Below, piece after piece: positions 7,061-10,232 of a DNA stretch of 10,232 nt (position 1 is its first letter; every line of letters begins with the position of its first letter). The notes beneath the pieces are model-generated. The model was given only the letters and a program-made list of their open reading frames with translations, ran no database searches and was not told the origin of the DNA. The stretch lies in the NCBI GenBank assembly GCA_027070475.1, contig JALXDT010000345.1, positions 1-10,232 of the forward strand, given 5' to 3'. The DNA comes from Candidatus Aminicenantota bacterium (lineage in GTDB: Bacteria; Acidobacteriota; Aminicenantia; JAMOAD01). A program made the position numbers and the translations under genes.

Positions 7061-10000
7061 GCCTTCCATCTTTTTCGGTTAAAAAGAAAGTTACAATAAC
7101 AATGCTCGCCCTTATCATTGTTTTAGTGGGATACATCTCTTATACAAAGCTTGGGGTTGATCTGATGCCTGATATTGAATTTCCGACAGTGTCAATTGTA
7201 ACTCCCTATTCAGGAGCATCTCCGGAAGATATAGAAGAGATGGTCACAAAACCGATAGAGCAGTGGATTAGTACAGTTCCCAATATAAAGGATGTAAAAT
7301 CTGTGTCAAAGGAGGGGGTTTCAATAATAAATGTTGAATTTGAATGGGGAACTAATCTTGATTTTGCTGCTCAGGACATCAGGGAAACGATTGGTATTTA
7401 TGAAAAATTCTTACCTGACGGTGTTTCAAAACCTGTTGTTCTTAAATTTGATATTTCTCAGTTTCCAATCCTGATGTTTGGAGTCAGAGGAAAAAGAAGT
7501 ATTTTTGAATTAAAGTCATTTGTTGAAGATAATATTGCGGAAAAATTAGAAAGAATTGAGGGGGTGGCTTCTGTTTTAGTTATGAGCCCTGAAGAGAGAG
7601 AAATCCAAGTTCTGTTAAAAAAGGATAAATTAGCTGAACTTAAAATATCCCCTGATAGAATACTTCAAATTTTAAGAGCGGAAAATCTTAATCAGCCTGC
7701 AGGCTATATAGTTAAGGGACACGAAGAGTATATTTTAAGAACAGTGGGAGAATTTACAAACATTGAAATGATAAAAAAAATTCCGGTGGGGTATACAAGA
7801 ACCGGTAAGATTATAAGATTATCAGAGGTTGCCAATGTAATTGATGGGAAAAAGGATACAAGAAATTACAGCAGGATAAATGGTAAACCGGGAGTATTTA
7901 TGATTATCACAAAGAGTTCTGGAGCTAATACTGTAATAGTATCAAACAAGGTAAAGAAAAAGATAAAAGAGATAGAAAAAATAATTCCCAAAGATATAAA
8001 GCTTTATACCTCAATGGATCAAGGTACTGCTGTAACTACAATTGCGAAAGGGACAAGTTCAAATGTTATCGTGGGAGGTATTTTAGTTGTTATTCTTATC
8101 TTTTTGTTTTTATCCAACTGGCGTCCCACTATTACAATTATTATCTCAATTCCTCTATCAATAATTGCAACATTTATTTCTTTCTATGTTGCGGGGTATA
8201 CATTGAATCTTATAACATTGATGGGACTTGGTCTTGGAATTGGAATGCTTGTTGATAATTCAATTGTTGTTATTGAAAATGTTTTTAGACATCTTGAAGA
8301 AGGAGAGGAAGCAGAAATTGCATCAGCAAAGGGAACAGAAGAGGTTGCAATGGCCATTACAGCTTCTACTTTAACCACAATCGGTGTCTTTTTCCCGATG
8401 ATCTTTGCTTCCGGTGTTGTCGGAAAACTCTCCCAATCCTTAGCTCTTTCGGTAAGTTTTGCTCTGCTATCATCCTTATTTGTAGCATTAACCATTGTAC
8501 CTATGCTCACATCCGTCTTTTTCAAGGGGATGACAAAAGAGGAGATTTATTCAAAAACCTCAAAAGAGAAATCTTTTGAAAAGTATAAAAGAGCATATAC
8601 AAAGCTTTTAAAGAAAGCCTTAAAAAAGAGAAGATCTGTTCTTATCGGAGTATTTATTGTTTTTATCTTATCCTTTGGTATTTTGAAGTTTATTGGTAAA
8701 GAGTTTATGCCAGCGGTTGATAGACCTCTGGTTCTATTAAAATTAAAGCTTCCTGTGGGAACCTCGCTTGATACGACAAATAAAATTGCAAAGGAGATTG
8801 AAAAAAAATTCTCATTGAGAAAAGATGTTCTTTCTGTTACCACAATGGTAGGTGTGGATGAAAAGAATGAACAGGGAGGTGCAGGAGAAGCCTTTAATCC
8901 CCAAGGTCCCCATGAGGCTGTTTTCTGGATAAGGCTTGTTCCTAAACTTGAAAGAAAGCTCTCAGGACTCCAAATAGTGGAAGAAGTGAAAAAACAATTG
9001 CCAAAATATAAAGGAGAAAAACTCGAAGCTGTTGATCTGGGACAGGCAATGATGGGAGGTTCAATGTATCCTGTGGATGTTAAAGTTTATGGAAAAGACC
9101 TTGAAATGCTAAAAAGAATATCTGATATTGTTGAGGAAAATATGAAAAGAATTAGAGGTTTTGTAGATGTTCATAGCACATACTCATCAGGGAAAAAAGA
9201 GATTCATATAAAAATAGACAGAGAAAAAGCTTACAAATTAGGTTTAACTGTTTATGATATAGCCTCTACAATCCATACATACACATTGGGAAAGGTTTTT
9301 ACAAGATACAGGGAAAAAGGTGAAGAATATGATATCAGAGTTTTAATGGAAGAATCTGATAGAAACACTATTACAAATATAGAGAGACTTCCCATAATAA
9401 CTCAACAGGGGAATATAATTTTTCTTAAGGATGTTGCGAAAATAAGATATGGAATAGGACCTCTTAAAATTGAGAGAGAAAACCAGATAAGGAAAATATC
9501 TATATTAGCAAATATAATGGGTAGAGACCTTGGAACAACAATTGAGGAACTAAAGAGTTCTCTTTCAAATCTTAAAAAGAATTTACCCCAGGGATACTTC
9601 ATTGAATATGGCGGGCAATATGAGGATATGAAATCAGGATTTAAGGATCTTTTTTATGCTTTTCTTATTGCTGTTCTCCTTGTTTATATGATTATGGCAT
9701 CTCAATTTGAAAATTTATTACATCCCTTTGTGATAATGTTTACAGTTCCGCTTGCCATCATAGGTGTATTTTTAGCTCTTTTTATCGCGGGAGCTACCTT
9801 AAATATTATAGTATTAATGGGTGTTATAATTCTTGCAGGAATTGCTGTCAACAATGGAATTGTCATGATTGATTATATAAATCAGCTTAGAAGAGCAGGC
9901 ATGGATTCTTTTGAAGCGGTAATCAAGGGAGCTTCAACAAGGCTCAGACCGGTGTTAATTACAGCGACTTCAACAATTTTCGGTATGCTACCCATGGTAT

Positions 10001-10140
10001 TTACAAAATCCGAAGGAGCTTCAATGAGAATTCCTCTGGGGCTTTCTATTGTCGGAGGACTTACAGTTGCAACCTTCTTAACACTTTTTGTAATTCCGCT
10101 AATTTATTCTGTTGTTAATAAAATAAATTATAGAGAATAA
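7057..10140 (+). CDS. RND-superfamily efflux transporter, HAE/AcrB-like inner-membrane permease
   Basis: Ion-driven trimeric exporter of the tripartite pump. At 1027 residues it has the normal length and the two-fold layout: TM1 (about 12-29), a large periplasmic loop (30-335), TM2-TM6 (336-487), a cytoplasmic link, TM7 (527-545), a second periplasmic loop (546-863) and TM8-TM12 (864-1019). Signatures include MPDIEFPTVSIVTPYSGASP (37-56), GMLVDNSIVVIENVFR (396-411) in TM4, GIAVNNGIVMIDYINQLR (928-945) in TM10 and RLRPVLITATS (962-972). Asp400 corresponds to AcrB Asp407 and Thr969 to AcrB Thr978, but Asn401 replaces Asp408 and Asn932 replaces Lys940. The heavy-metal (CusA) TM4 motif is absent, so an organic substrate is likelier, though not readable from sequence. 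AGGAGG at 7044-7049 precedes the start. Confidence 0.95.
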   Translation: MSLPSFSVKKKVTITMLALIIVLVGYISYTKLGVDLMPDIEFPTVSIVTPYSGASPEDIEEMVTKPIEQWISTVPNIKDVKSVSKEGVSIINVEFEWGTNLDFAAQDIRETIGIYEKFLPDGVSKPVVLKFDISQFPILMFGVRGKRSIFELKSFVEDNIAEKLERIEGVASVLVMSPEEREIQVLLKKDKLAELKISPDRILQILRAENLNQPAGYIVKGHEEYILRTVGEFTNIEMIKKIPVGYTRTGKIIRLSEVANVIDGKKDTRNYSRINGKPGVFMIITKSSGANTVIVSNKVKKKIKEIEKIIPKDIKLYTSMDQGTAVTTIAKGTSSNVIVGGILVVILIFLFLSNWRPTITIIISIPLSIIATFISFYVAGYTLNLITLMGLGLGIGMLVDNSIVVIENVFRHLEEGEEAEIASAKGTEEVAMAITASTLTTIGVFFPMIFASGVVGKLSQSLALSVSFALLSSLFVALTIVPMLTSVFFKGMTKEEIYSKTSKEKSFEKYKRAYTKLLKKALKKRRSVLIGVFIVFILSFGILKFIGKEFMPAVDRPLVLLKLKLPVGTSLDTTNKIAKEIEKKFSLRKDVLSVTTMVGVDEKNEQGGAGEAFNPQGPHEAVFWIRLVPKLERKLSGLQIVEEVKKQLPKYKGEKLEAVDLGQAMMGGSMYPVDVKVYGKDLEMLKRISDIVEENMKRIRGFVDVHSTYSSGKKEIHIKIDREKAYKLGLTVYDIASTIHTYTLGKVFTRYREKGEEYDIRVLMEESDRNTITNIERLPIITQQGNIIFLKDVAKIRYGIGPLKIERENQIRKISILANIMGRDLGTTIEELKSSLSNLKKNLPQGYFIEYGGQYEDMKSGFKDLFYAFLIAVLLVYMIMASQFENLLHPFVIMFTVPLAIIGVFLALFIAGATLNIIVLMGVIILAGIAVNNGIVMIDYINQLRRAGMDSFEAVIKGASTRLRPVLITATSTIFGMLPMVFTKSEGASMRIPLGLSIVGGLTVATFLTLFVIPLIYSVVNKINYRE

Positions 10141-10232
10141 TTGAAAACAGGAGAGAAGTTAACCGGAATAGTAGAAGCTATTACTGATAAAGGCTGGGGA
10201 ATTATCAATTCCCCGGCCGCTAAAATTTATAT
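10141..10232 (+). CDS. N-terminal start of a possible TRAM-domain RNA methyltransferase (3' end outside window)
   Basis: Directly after the transporter stop, in the same frame, an open frame runs to the window edge. The only conventional start codon is TTG at 10141. The 30 visible codons read as a short polar lead followed by GIVEAITDKGWGII (9-22), which resembles the TRAM (OB-fold) domain heading 23S rRNA/tRNA uracil-5-methyltransferases of the TrmA/RlmD type, where a G-x-V-E...KG-x-G-I pattern is common. The upstream Shine-Dalgarno is weak (GAGAA near 10131); an AGGAGAG at 10150-10156 has no start codon at proper distance. The segment also contains a strong hairpin, so a non-coding reading is possible. 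Too little is visible for more than a tentative family guess. Confidence 0.4.
   Translation, partial: MKTGEKLTGIVEAITDKGWGIINSPAAKIY
10192..10218. other. Strong inverted repeat / RNA hairpin
   Basis: GGCTGGGGAATT (10192-10203) and AATTCCCCGGCC (10207-10218) flank a 3-base ATC loop. This gives a 12-pair stem in RNA with one G-U wobble, and it is GC-rich against an AT-rich background. On the + strand it is followed by GCTAAAATTTATAT, not a clean U-tract, so it is not a textbook terminator. It lies inside the tentative TRAM-domain reading frame. Confidence 0.7.

Noticed and set aside
8184..8843. Two minus-strand open frames inside the RND gene
   Set aside because: Both are antisense shadows of the transporter coding sequence, with no recognisable motifs.
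1..10232. CRISPR arrays, tRNA or rRNA genes, insertion sequences, phage or defence genes
   Set aside because: No repeat-spacer structure, no cloverleaf, no transposase or integrase and no terminal repeats were seen; nearly all bases are in recognisable metabolic or transport genes.

Overview
The window is AT-rich, tightly packed bacterial DNA with essentially all coding on the + strand. Nothing fixes the taxon. A TolC-type outer-membrane channel together with a periplasmic adaptor lipoprotein implies a diderm (Gram-negative-type) cell. The DAHP synthase is the type I-beta form with an N-terminal regulatory domain, of the same length and layout as the Thermotoga maritima enzyme. Coding sequences are Lys/Glu/Ile-rich, and Shine-Dalgarno sites are strong (AGGAGG-like) before nearly every gene.

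Region 1 (1-3917) is the downstream part of an aromatic amino-acid operon: 3' end of aroB (dehydroquinate synthase), aroQ (type II dehydroquinase), aroF (DAHP synthase), pheA (monofunctional prephenate dehydratase with ACT domain) and aroA (EPSP synthase). The genes overlap or touch (19 bp overlap, 1 bp gap, two ATGA overlaps), so translation is probably coupled. Together they give the entry step, two middle steps, the EPSP step and the phenylalanine branch step. aroE, aroK, aroC and tyrA are not seen and may lie upstream or elsewhere. Two proteins carry putative feedback domains.

Region 2 (3918-4043) is a 126 bp intergenic region holding a consensus-perfect sigma70-type promoter (TTGACA, 17 bp, TATAAT). 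On it sit three 15-bp palindromes, TTAAC-N5-GTTAA, placed exactly 20 bp apart. They cover the promoter spacer, the expected transcription start and the ribosome binding site. This is the most distinctive structure in the window.

Region 3 (4044-10140) is a four-gene operon from that promoter: a TetR-family repressor, a TolC-family outer membrane channel, an RND periplasmic adaptor lipoprotein and an RND (HAE-type) inner-membrane transporter. The likely model is an autoregulated tripartite efflux pump, with the TetR protein binding the three operators and released by a pump substrate. The transporter has Asp-Asn in TM4 and Asn in TM10 where AcrB has Asp-Asp and Lys, so its ion relay differs from the textbook one.

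Region 4 (10141-10232) appears to be the start of another gene, probably from a TTG codon directly after the transporter stop. It resembles the TRAM domain of RNA methyltransferases and contains a strong 12-bp hairpin.
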